Origin: CAYVUV01 sp964455095
GTDB lineage: Bacteria; Desulfobacterota; Binatia; HRBIN30; CADEER01
Length of the DNA stretch: 16,734 nucleotides
Assembly: GCA_964455095.1 (NCBI GenBank)
Contig: CAYVUV010000169.1
Span: 1 to 16,734 of the forward strand
Reading direction: 5' to 3'
Below, one piece after another: positions 6,348 through 14,078 of this stretch; position 1 is the first letter of the stretch, and every line of letters starts with the position of its first letter. The notes under the pieces are model-generated. The model worked only from the letters and a program-made list of their open reading frames with translations, did no database searches and was not told the origin of the DNA. A program made the translations under genes and the position numbers.

Positions 6348-7169
6348 ATGCGAGCCACCGCCTCGACGACTCCGCTGACGGTGTTCCGCTCCTTGTGGAG
6401 CCACCGTCACCTGATCGGGCAACTCACCAAGCGCGAGGTGATCAGTCGCTACCGCGGCTCGATCTTCGGCCTGCTGTGGTCGCTGTTCAACCCGATCCTG
6501 ATGCTGGCGGTGTACACGCTCGTTTTCGGCGGCGTCTTCGGCGCCCGCTGGGCCGGTGAGCGGAACGGCATTGGCGACTTCGCCGTCATCCTCTTTTGCG
6601 GCCTGATCGTGTACGGGATCTTCTCCGAAGCGGTCAACCGCGCCCCGGGGCTGATCATCGGCAACGTCAACTACGTGAAGAAAGTCGTCTTCCCGCTCGA
6701 GAGCCTGGCCTGGGTCGCCCTCGGCTCGACGCTGTTTCACGCCGCCGCGAGCCTGGCGGTGCTGATTGCCTTTACGCTCGTCGTGCGCGGCGCGTTGCCA
6801 TGGACCGCGGTGTTCCTGCCCTGCGTGCTGGCGCCGCTGCTGCTGCTGACGATCGGCTGCTGCTGGTTTCTCGCCGCGCTCGGCGTGTACGTGCGCGACG
6901 TCGGACAGGTCGTCGGCGTCGCCACCACGATCCTGCTGTTCCTGAGCCCGGTGTTCTATGCGCCGGCGTCGGTGCCGGCCTCCCTGCGGCCCTACCTGCT
7001 GCTCAACCCGTTGACGTTGATCGTCGAGCAGACGCGCGCCGTGTTGCTGCGCGGGCAGACGCCCGATTGGCCGGCGCTGCTGGTCTATGCCGCCGTCAGC
7101 TTGCTCACCGCCTGGCTCGGCCTGCTGTGGTTCGAGCACACCCGCGACGGATTCGCCGATGTCCTCTGA
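6348..7169 (+). CDS. wzm: Polysaccharide ABC exporter permease (Wzm type)
   Basis: A 273-residue integral membrane protein, the ABC-2 permease of an O-antigen/capsule/teichoic-acid-type exporter that moves a lipid-linked glycan across the inner membrane. Family hallmarks are the N-terminal amphipathic stretch TKREVISRYRGSIFGLLWS (28-46) followed by NPILM, and about six hydrophobic segments (near 42-65, 76-96, 118-142, 147-173, 178-198, 241-262). NVNYVKKVVFPLE between segments 2 and 3 is the usual cytoplasmic coupling region. ATG 6348 is used; a TTG one codon earlier adds only a Met-equivalent. The ribosome site is weak. It begins 28 nt after gmd and its end overlaps the ATPase gene by 11 nt, so the two exporter halves are coupled. 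Confidence 0.93.
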   Translation: MRATASTTPLTVFRSLWSHRHLIGQLTKREVISRYRGSIFGLLWSLFNPILMLAVYTLVFGGVFGARWAGERNGIGDFAVILFCGLIVYGIFSEAVNRAPGLIIGNVNYVKKVVFPLESLAWVALGSTLFHAAASLAVLIAFTLVVRGALPWTAVFLPCVLAPLLLLTIGCCWFLAALGVYVRDVGQVVGVATTILLFLSPVFYAPASVPASLRPYLLLNPLTLIVEQTRAVLLRGQTPDWPALLVYAAVSLLTAWLGLLWFEHTRDGFADVL

Positions 7170-8466
7170 TCCCGCCGTCCGCGTCGATGCGGTGAGCAAG
7201 TGCTACCACATGTACGAGCGGCCCGAAGACCGATTGAAGCAGATCCTGTGGCGCGGGCGGCGGCAGTTCTACACGGAATTCTGGGCCGTGCGCGACGTGT
7301 CGTTCGAGGTCGCGCGCGGCGAGACCGTCGGCATCGTCGGACGCAACGGCAGCGGCAAGAGCACCTTGCTGCAGATGATCGCCGGCACCCTGACGCCCAC
7401 CACCGGCAGCGGCGCGGTGCACGGCCGCGTCGCGCCGCTGCTCGAGCTCGGCACCGGTTTCAACCCCGAGTTCACCGGGCGCGAGAACGTCTTCATGAAC
7501 GGCGCCATCCTCGGCCTCTCGCAGGCCGACATCACCGCCCGCTTCGACGAGATCGCCGCCTTTGCCGACATCGGCCCGTTCCTGGAGCAGCCGGTGAAGC
7601 ACTACTCGAGCGGCATGGTCGTGCGTCTCGCCTTTGCGGTGGCCACGGCCGTGAACCCCGAGGTCTTGATCCTCGACGAAGCCCTGGCGGTCGGCGACGC
7701 GCGCTTCCAGCTCGCCTGCTTCGAACGCCTGCAGCGCATGCTCGACGGCGGCATGACGCTGCTATTCGTCAGCCATGATGGCAACGCCGTCAAACGGCTC
7801 TGCCACCGCGCGCTGGTTCTGGAGGGCGGTAGCAAGGTGTTCGAGGGGGTGCCGAACGAGGCGCTGAACTTCTACAGCCACCTGCTCTTCCGCGGCACGG
7901 TGGCGCCCCGGCCAGAGCCGGCAGCGGATGCGCGCGACGAGACGCCGCCGGCCGCCGCGTATCAGATCGGCCCGCAGACGACGGCGAAGGAGTACCGCTA
8001 CGGCTCCGACAAGGGCGCGATCACGGGCGTCGTCATGCTCGATGAGCGCGGCGCGCCGGGGCTGGTGTTCGAGACCGGGGCGCCGGTCGTCGTCCGCCTC
8101 GCCGTCGACGTCCGCGCCGCGGTCGATGCGCCGGTGCTCGCCATGACGCTGAAGAACGCCAAGGGCGTCGAGGTCTACGGCACCAACACGCTCTTCCAGG
8201 AAATCGCCATGCCGCCGCTCGGCGGTGGCGAGCAACTGGTGGTCGATTTCATCCAACGCATGAGCCTGATGCCGGATACGTACTTTCTCTCGCTCGGCTT
8301 CGTCGAGCTGGTCGGCGACGAGATCGCGCCCATCGATCGGCGCTACGACGTCCTGGAGTTCCAGGTCACCCAGCTCGACCGCAGCTTCGGCATCGCCAAC
8401 CTGCACTCGCAGATCGTCATCCGCACCGCCGGCGAGGCGCCGCCGCTCGGGGACTCCCGCGCATGA
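7159..8466 (+). CDS. wzt: Polysaccharide ABC exporter ATPase with C-terminal glycan-binding domain (Wzt type)
   Basis: A 435-residue ATPase partner of the permease. The nucleotide-binding domain (1-245) has Walker A GRNGSGKST (61-69), an ABC signature YSSGM (149-153), Walker B VLILDE (169-174), and the switch histidine H206 in SHD. The LLELGTGFNPEFTGREN block (94-110) is typical of polysaccharide exporters. After a Pro/Ala linker (about 246-270) comes an extra domain (about 280-423) rich in beta strands (TGVVMLDERGAP, VVVRLAVDVRAAV, TYFLSLGFVEL), matching the Wzt C-terminal domain that in E. coli O9a and O8 binds the modified non-reducing end of the finished glycan. The start ATG 7159 lies inside the permease end; GACGGA precedes it by 7 nt. 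It overlaps the methyltransferase by ATGA. The C-terminal domain is why I expect a chain-capping enzyme nearby. Confidence 0.94.
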   Translation: MSSDPAVRVDAVSKCYHMYERPEDRLKQILWRGRRQFYTEFWAVRDVSFEVARGETVGIVGRNGSGKSTLLQMIAGTLTPTTGSGAVHGRVAPLLELGTGFNPEFTGRENVFMNGAILGLSQADITARFDEIAAFADIGPFLEQPVKHYSSGMVVRLAFAVATAVNPEVLILDEALAVGDARFQLACFERLQRMLDGGMTLLFVSHDGNAVKRLCHRALVLEGGSKVFEGVPNEALNFYSHLLFRGTVAPRPEPAADARDETPPAAAYQIGPQTTAKEYRYGSDKGAITGVVMLDERGAPGLVFETGAPVVVRLAVDVRAAVDAPVLAMTLKNAKGVEVYGTNTLFQEIAMPPLGGGEQLVVDFIQRMSLMPDTYFLSLGFVELVGDEIAPIDRRYDVLEFQVTQLDRSFGIANLHSQIVIRTAGEAPPLGDSRA

Positions 8467-9461
8467 CCGACCCGACGGCAGACCCTCACGCGGGGCGCAC
8501 CGTGTTGAGCCGCCCGCTGCCGGCACGTGACGGGATCTTCGTCGAGCGCGCCGGCGCGGCGTACTCCGACATCGGGGCTTTCGAAGAGGAGCAGCTGCTC
8601 GCGCAGCTCCCGTCGGGCGACTGGCGCGCGTTGCTCGCGCGCACCTATGCCCGCACGCGGCCGTGGCTGTACGACATCATCACCAACCCGCGCCGGGCGG
8701 CGGCGCTGTCGATCCTCGACGTGGCGCCGGACCACGAGTGCCTCGACGTCGGCAGCGGTTGGGGCCAGCTGGCCGTGCCGCTGGCGCGCATGGCGCACGT
8801 GCACGCGCTCGATCAGACGCTCAACCGCGCCCGCATCCTGGGCGAGATCGCCCGCCAGGAGGGCGTCGCTCTGCAGCGCTACGTCGGTGACTTCCTCACC
8901 CTCCCGTTCGCCGACGCCGCGTTCGATCTCGTGCTGATGAACGGCTCGCTGGAATATATGGGCGTCGGGCGCAGCGCGCCGGCGTGGGAATGCCAGCTCG
9001 CCGCCCTGCAACGAGCCCAGGCCCTCTTGCGCGCCGGCGGCCTGCTCTACCTCGGCATCGAGAACGCCCTCGGCCTCAAGTACCTGTTCGGCACCCCGGA
9101 CGATCACACGGGGACGCCGCGCGGGACTCTCGCCGGCCTGCGCGGGCGCGACTGCCGCGAGCCCATCGCCGTGTGGAGCCTCAGCCAGTATCACGAGCTC
9201 TTTGCGCGCGCCGGCCTCGCGGTCGAGAGCGCGTACGCCGCCTTCCCCGATTACAAGTTGCCGCACTTCCTCGTGCCCCTCGAGCAGGTCGACGGGTTCA
9301 TCGAACGGGCCTGGCACGCCCTCGTCGAACATTCGGGCGTCGACGGCCAGCCGCTGCCGTTTCAAGCCGACCTGGCGCTCACCTACCGCGGCCTGGCGCG
9401 CGAAGGCATCGCGCGGCACTTCCCCCCGTCTTTTGCATTTCGGCTGCGAAAGCCGGATTGA
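8463..9461 (+). CDS. Class I SAM-dependent methyltransferase, possible glycan chain-capping enzyme
   Basis: A 332-residue Rossmann-fold methyltransferase. Motif I is LDVGSGWGQLAVPLA (94-108) with the expected acidic and glycine residues; ALDQT (115-119) is the usual acidic end of strand 2, VGDFLTLPFADAAFDLVLMNGSLEYM (from 141) covers motifs II to IV, and LLRAGGLLYLGIENALG completes the core. The C-terminal 120 residues are variable and include a Tyr/His-rich stretch. It has no membrane segment. The ATG overlaps the wzt stop as ATGA and the next gene begins 8 nt after its stop. Between a Wzt with a C-terminal domain and a kinase-like protein, it is the natural candidate for methylating the glycan end or a phosphate on it, as the WbdD methyltransferase does. 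Substrate assignment is inference; an internal O-methylation is also possible. Confidence 0.88.
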   Translation: MTDPTADPHAGRTVLSRPLPARDGIFVERAGAAYSDIGAFEEEQLLAQLPSGDWRALLARTYARTRPWLYDIITNPRRAAALSILDVAPDHECLDVGSGWGQLAVPLARMAHVHALDQTLNRARILGEIARQEGVALQRYVGDFLTLPFADAAFDLVLMNGSLEYMGVGRSAPAWECQLAALQRAQALLRAGGLLYLGIENALGLKYLFGTPDDHTGTPRGTLAGLRGRDCREPIAVWSLSQYHELFARAGLAVESAYAAFPDYKLPHFLVPLEQVDGFIERAWHALVEHSGVDGQPLPFQADLALTYRGLAREGIARHFPPSFAFRLRKPD

Positions 9462-9469
9462 AGGGGCCA

Positions 9470-12400
9470 ATGAACGCCGTGCTGCGCACCGCCCTGGCGG
9501 AAGGGCTGGGCCTCGCTCCCGAGGCGACGGACGCGCTCTCGCTCGTGCTCTGCGTCTCCGGCACCGGGTGGTCGCACGGCGGGCCCGGCATTCGGTATTT
9601 TGCCTACCGCGACGGCGAGGTGGTCGCCAGCGTCAAACAGCTCCCCAGGTCGCGTCAGCCGGATATCGCACACGTGCGGGAGTGCTATGAGCGCTTCGCC
9701 GCCGCCGACGGATTCCGCGTCCCAAAGCTGCTCGCGGCGCGCGAGGATGCCGAGCACTTCTACCTCGTCGAGGAGTTCGCCGCGGCGCCCAACCTGACCA
9801 CTCTGGTCGCCGCGGAGCAGCTGTCTGCCGCGCAGGCGGCGGAGATTCTCGAGCGCGTGCTGTTGGCGGTCTGGGCGCTGAGCCGCCCGGCCGCCGCGGA
9901 GCTGGTCGAGCGCGCCACGGCCGACCTGCGCGCCGCCGCGGCCGAGCTCTTCGATGGCCAGCCGGTGCTCGCTCTCGTCGAAGGCGCACTGGTGGGCCTG
10001 CGCGCCGAAGGCGCCGACGGCCTGCGCCGCACACTGACCACGCGCGACATCACGGCGGCCAACGTGCTGTACGACCCCGACGGCACGGTCTGGTTGACCG
10101 ACTTCGATCTCGCAACCGAGACGCCCTTTTTCGGCCTCGACTACTACCGCGCCTTCTTTCTCTCCGCCCCGCTCCAGCCACCGCGGCCGCCGGCGTTTCT
10201 CTCGCCCGGTGCGTATCGCCTTTGCGAGCTGCTCTACCCGGTGTTCGAGTATCAGATCCAGGCACCGCACATGCCGCCCTACGAGCGCGAGCGCCTGCGG
10301 CGCTATGCCCTGGACCTCTTCGCCCGGTTGGCAATGCCGGCGTATCACGCCGACGCGACGTTTCGCGCCGAGTTGCCCGCGCCAGCGCGTCTCGACGCCC
10401 AGGTCTTCTGGGCCGCCACCCCAGCGGAGTTCAGCGAGGCCGACTCGCTGCGCTTCCCCTTCGAGCTGCGCGACGGGGTCGTGTCCATTCGGGCCGTCGT
10501 CACGCCGCACACGCCGGTGCGTTACCTGCGCCTCGACCCCATTGATACCGCCGGCGCGCTGGTGATCGTCAAAGAGTGGCGCGTTGCCGTCGAGAGCGCC
10601 GGGACGGTCGCCGAGCTCGATGTCGCCGCCTTGTGCCAGCAGGGCGATGACGAAGAGCTGGGGCACCGCGTGCGACTCGTCAACCTGCGGCCCCTCAGCG
10701 CCTCGCCCGGGGCCTACTGGTCGGCCACCGAGGACCCGCAGATCGTCGCGGAGCTGCCGGCGATCGTGGGCGACGCCCCGCTACACCTGACGGTCAGCGT
10801 CGAGATCGAAGTCGTGCGCGAGTGGAAACGGCGCCCCGGCTACGAGCCCATCGCCCTGCTCGGCCCGGAGCAGGATCGTGTCGCCCGCATGGAAGCGGCA
10901 GTGCAGCAAGCGCGCGACGAGATCATCGCGCTGCGCGCCGAGCACCGGCGCGCGCAGCGCCGCGAGCGGCAGCTGCAATGGAGCGCCGCCCCGACGTTGG
11001 CGCCGGCAGCCCCGCTCGCAGCGCGCGGTCTGGTGCGCTGGCCGCCACCGCCGCCGCGTGAGATTGCGCGCCAATCGCTCGCCATCGCGGCGCAACTCGC
11101 GCGGTCGCTGGGGAGCCGGGCCATCGCGACCATTCGCAATGGCAGCGGCAGCGGCGCCCAGGCGCCAGATACGGCGCCGCATCTGGCGGTGCGACTGGTC
11201 CCGGCGCACCAGTGGCCGGCGCCGCACGTCAGCATCCTGTTGCTCCTCGATGCCGTCGAGACCGGAGCCCGCGAAGCGACAGTGCGCCAGTGGCTCGCGG
11301 GGCAGTCCTGTCAGTCAGCGGAGATCGTTGTCTGGTCCGCCGCAACGGCGCGCGCCTGGGACGCCGATCACCCGCACGCGCCGTGGGCAGCCGAGTCCTG
11401 GACGGCGCTGCGCGAAACGCTGCACGGTCGGTACGTCGCGGTGGCTTCGACAGATCTGGTCGCGCAGCTGCCGACGTATCTGGAAACCAACCTGCTCGCC
11501 CTCGAGACCGAAGCGCTCTGCTTCACCGTCAACGTCCACGGCGATCCCACCGCGGCGCTCAGTCAGCTCGCGGCGGGTCGCACCTGCGGCAGCGCGACGG
11601 CGCCGCTGCTGCGTCAGCTCGCGCGCCCGGAGTGCCTCACCGAGCGCCTTGCCGTCGACGTAGACGCGTGCCTGGTCGCACACGGGGGAGCGAGCGCAGT
11701 CGTCGGCAGGGTCATCACGCATCCGACCGCCGATCCCGATCGCGCGGGCCCCGTGCCGTTCGATGCCCGACTGCCGGGCCCCGCCATCATTCCCATCGGC
11801 AGCCAGCTCGTGGCCTCACGCGCGGACACCGCCCCGGCTCTGATCGACCACGGCGTCGCGCTGGCGGATGAGCTCCTGCGTTTTCCCCCTCTCGACTGCG
11901 CACGGCCCACCGTGCTCGTCGTATTCTCGTTTCTCGCCGTCGGCGGAGCCGAGCGCGTCGCGCTCGACGTCATGCGCCAACTCAAAGAGCGCATCCGCTT
12001 CGTCGTCGTCGCCGTCGAAGGGCACGACCCGCGCCTGGGCACCACCGCCGATCTCTTCCGCGCCATCACGCCCTACGTCTACACGGCGCCCGATTTCCTG
12101 CTGTCGCCGCTGAACTTTTCTCTCTTCGCCTACCTCATCGGCCGCTTCGCCCCGCAGACCCTATACATCGCCAACGGCGCCACCTGGATCTACGACGCCC
12201 TGCCGACGATCAAGGCGCACCACCCGACCCTGCGCACAGTCAACCAAGTCTACGACTACGCGCACGGTTGGATCGACCGCTATGACCCCGTGCTCGTCTC
12301 GGCCCTCGACGCGCACATCGGCTGCAACGCCCGCATCTGCGACGCGTACCGCGCGCGCGGCGCGGCGGCCGAGACGGTCCATCTCGTGCCGCACGGCATC

Positions 12401-13048
12401 GACACCGCCGACTTCGACCCGGCGCGCTACAGCGACGCGGATCGCCGGGCGTTGAAGCAGCAGTTCCAACTGCCCGCCGACCGCCGCGTGGTGTCCTTCC
12501 TCTCGCGCCTGCATCCGCAGAAGCGCCCGATGGACTTCGTCGAGCTGGCGCGCCAGCTGGCGGCCGACCAGTCGCTGGTGTTCTTCATGGTCGGCGACGG
12601 CCCGCTGCGCAGCGAGGTCGAGGACCAGATCCGCCGCAGCGGGCTCACCAACATGGTCTTGCGGCGCTTCCACCACCCGAGCCGCGATCTGTTCGCCGTG
12701 TCGGACGTGATCGTCCTGCCGTCGGCATACGAAGGCATGCCGCTGGTGGTGCTCGAATCGCAGGCGATGGGCAAACCCGTCGTCTGCACCGACGTCGGCA
12801 ACACGCGCGAGATGATCGAGCGCACCAGCGGCGGCGTCATCGTGCCGGCCATCGGCGACGTCGGCGCCCTGCGCGCGGCCGTGCACCTGGCGCTCGAACA
12901 GCCGCGCGACCCGCAGGCCATGCGCGCTGCCGTCGCTGACGCCTACGGCATCGCCACCGTCGCCGACCTGTACAGCCGCGTGCTGCTCGGCGAGACCCTG
13001 CCCGTAGCGATCGCTCGCGACGCGCGCGCAGGCACCGCACCGGCATGA
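9470..13048 (+). CDS. Multidomain kinase-like / coiled-coil / glycosyltransferase (GT4) protein
   Basis: A 1192-residue protein. Residues 1-290 are kinase-like (protein-kinase/APH fold): VASVKQL with K56, a hinge YLVEEF (98-103), the catalytic loop TRDITAANVL (D193, N198) and metal-binding TDFDLA (D211). Residues 335-455 look beta-rich (YLRLDPIDTAGALVIV). Residues 465-503 form a charged coiled coil, then a Pro/Ala and Gly/Ser linker (505-565). Residues 585-785 resemble a GT-A domain (HVSILLLLDAV at 586) whose DDGS is absent. Residues 812-1175 are a complete GT4: FSFLAVGGAERVA, FLSRLHPQKRP, VGDGPLR, and E-x7-E in EGMPLVVLE (E1088, E1096). ATG 9470, with AAGGGG just before it, is chosen because the upstream frame is arginine-rich and overlaps the methyltransferase. 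The 3' end overlaps the next gene as ATGA. Capping plus transfer is inferred; the fusion order is unlike any family I can name. Confidence 0.85.
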   Translation: MNAVLRTALAEGLGLAPEATDALSLVLCVSGTGWSHGGPGIRYFAYRDGEVVASVKQLPRSRQPDIAHVRECYERFAAADGFRVPKLLAAREDAEHFYLVEEFAAAPNLTTLVAAEQLSAAQAAEILERVLLAVWALSRPAAAELVERATADLRAAAAELFDGQPVLALVEGALVGLRAEGADGLRRTLTTRDITAANVLYDPDGTVWLTDFDLATETPFFGLDYYRAFFLSAPLQPPRPPAFLSPGAYRLCELLYPVFEYQIQAPHMPPYERERLRRYALDLFARLAMPAYHADATFRAELPAPARLDAQVFWAATPAEFSEADSLRFPFELRDGVVSIRAVVTPHTPVRYLRLDPIDTAGALVIVKEWRVAVESAGTVAELDVAALCQQGDDEELGHRVRLVNLRPLSASPGAYWSATEDPQIVAELPAIVGDAPLHLTVSVEIEVVREWKRRPGYEPIALLGPEQDRVARMEAAVQQARDEIIALRAEHRRAQRRERQLQWSAAPTLAPAAPLAARGLVRWPPPPPREIARQSLAIAAQLARSLGSRAIATIRNGSGSGAQAPDTAPHLAVRLVPAHQWPAPHVSILLLLDAVETGAREATVRQWLAGQSCQSAEIVVWSAATARAWDADHPHAPWAAESWTALRETLHGRYVAVASTDLVAQLPTYLETNLLALETEALCFTVNVHGDPTAALSQLAAGRTCGSATAPLLRQLARPECLTERLAVDVDACLVAHGGASAVVGRVITHPTADPDRAGPVPFDARLPGPAIIPIGSQLVASRADTAPALIDHGVALADELLRFPPLDCARPTVLVVFSFLAVGGAERVALDVMRQLKERIRFVVVAVEGHDPRLGTTADLFRAITPYVYTAPDFLLSPLNFSLFAYLIGRFAPQTLYIANGATWIYDALPTIKAHHPTLRTVNQVYDYAHGWIDRYDPVLVSALDAHIGCNARICDAYRARGAAAETVHLVPHGIDTADFDPARYSDADRRALKQQFQLPADRRVVSFLSRLHPQKRPMDFVELARQLAADQSLVFFMVGDGPLRSEVEDQIRRSGLTNMVLRRFHHPSRDLFAVSDVIVLPSAYEGMPLVVLESQAMGKPVVCTDVGNTREMIERTSGGVIVPAIGDVGALRAAVHLALEQPRDPQAMRAAVADAYGIATVADLYSRVLLGETLPVAIARDARAGTAPA

Positions 13049-14055
13049 AGGTTTCCGTCGTCATTCCATCCTTCAATCACGCGCGCTTCATCGGCGAAGC
13101 CGTGCGCAGCGTGCTCGATCAGACGGAAACAGACTGGGAATTGATCGTCGTCGACGACGGTTCGACCGACGCGTCGCTCGAGGTCCTCGGTGGACTTGGC
13201 GATCCGCGCATCCAGATCGTCGCGCAGGAGAATCGCGGCGCCCACTCCGCGATCAATGCCGGGCTGGAGCGAGCCGCAGGCGAGTACCTCGCGATCCTCA
13301 ACTCGGACGACGCGTATCACCCGACGCGCTTGGCGCGGTCGGTGGCGGCCCTCGACGCCGAGCCGGGTGCCCTGCTAGCCGGCTCGTACATCGAGATCGT
13401 CGACGCGGACGGCCAGCGCCTCGGCGTCAAGCACGGCTATCGCGACTGCGAGCCGTGGGCCCTGGCGCATCCCGAGCGCAGCTTTCGGGCGGGGGCCGAT
13501 CTCCGCGCCGCGTTGCTGGCGGAGAACTTCTGGTCGACGACCTCGAACTTCGTTATGCGTCGCGCGGCGCTCGAACGCGTCGGGGCGTTTCGTCCGCTGC
13601 GCTACACCCACGACTGGGACTTCGCCCTGCGCCTGGCGCTGTGCGGGCCCTCGATCCTCCTGCCCGAGCCGTTGCTGCGCTACCGCGTGCACGCGCACAA
13701 CACGATTCGCGACAACGAAGCGGCGATGGTCTTCGAGATCTGTTGGTGCCTGGCCGTGCACCTGCCCGCACACATGGCCGATCGCGCCTGGTTCGACACC
13801 GTGCCGGCGGAGACGCGCGTCGACCAGCTGCTCCACTCCCTCCACACATTCGGCTGCGAGCGCGTGCTGACGGTGATGCTGGCGCATCGCCTGAGCGAGC
13901 ACCTCGACGAGGCCCTGACGCTGCTGACCCCGGGCGACCCGCGCCGCGCACGCTATCTGGAGGTCATCGAGCGCCAGCTGCCCGCAGCGGCAGGGCGGGA
14001 GTCGCCGGTGCCGCCAGGGCCAGGTTGGCTCGCACGCCTCCTGGGCCGCCAGTAG
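13045..14055 (+). CDS. GT2-family glycosyltransferase (GT-A fold)
   Basis: A 336-residue glycosyltransferase opening with MKVSVVIPSFNHARFIGEAV and VVDDGSTD (35-42, the nucleotide-binding DDGS), then NRGAHSAINAGLE (63-75) and the metal-binding LNSDD (85-89). FRPLRYTHDWDFALRL holds the downstream acidic motif (DWD) often placed near the catalytic base. The C-terminal 100 residues are helical and variable, without membrane segments, so it is a soluble or peripheral enzyme adding a single sugar, not a processive synthase. Its ATG shares four bases with the stop of the 1192-residue gene, so its translation is coupled to it. The donor sugar is not readable. Confidence 0.92.
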   Translation: MKVSVVIPSFNHARFIGEAVRSVLDQTETDWELIVVDDGSTDASLEVLGGLGDPRIQIVAQENRGAHSAINAGLERAAGEYLAILNSDDAYHPTRLARSVAALDAEPGALLAGSYIEIVDADGQRLGVKHGYRDCEPWALAHPERSFRAGADLRAALLAENFWSTTSNFVMRRAALERVGAFRPLRYTHDWDFALRLALCGPSILLPEPLLRYRVHAHNTIRDNEAAMVFEICWCLAVHLPAHMADRAWFDTVPAETRVDQLLHSLHTFGCERVLTVMLAHRLSEHLDEALTLLTPGDPRRARYLEVIERQLPAAAGRESPVPPGPGWLARLLGRQ

Positions 14056-14078
14056 ACGCATCGGGTTCCTACGCTACA

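Noticed and set aside
8984..9469. An upstream extension of the 1192-residue protein by 162 residues
   Set aside because: The extension is an arginine/proline-rich frame overlapping the methyltransferase. ATG 9470 is preceded by AAGGGG and begins the plausible kinase-like domain.
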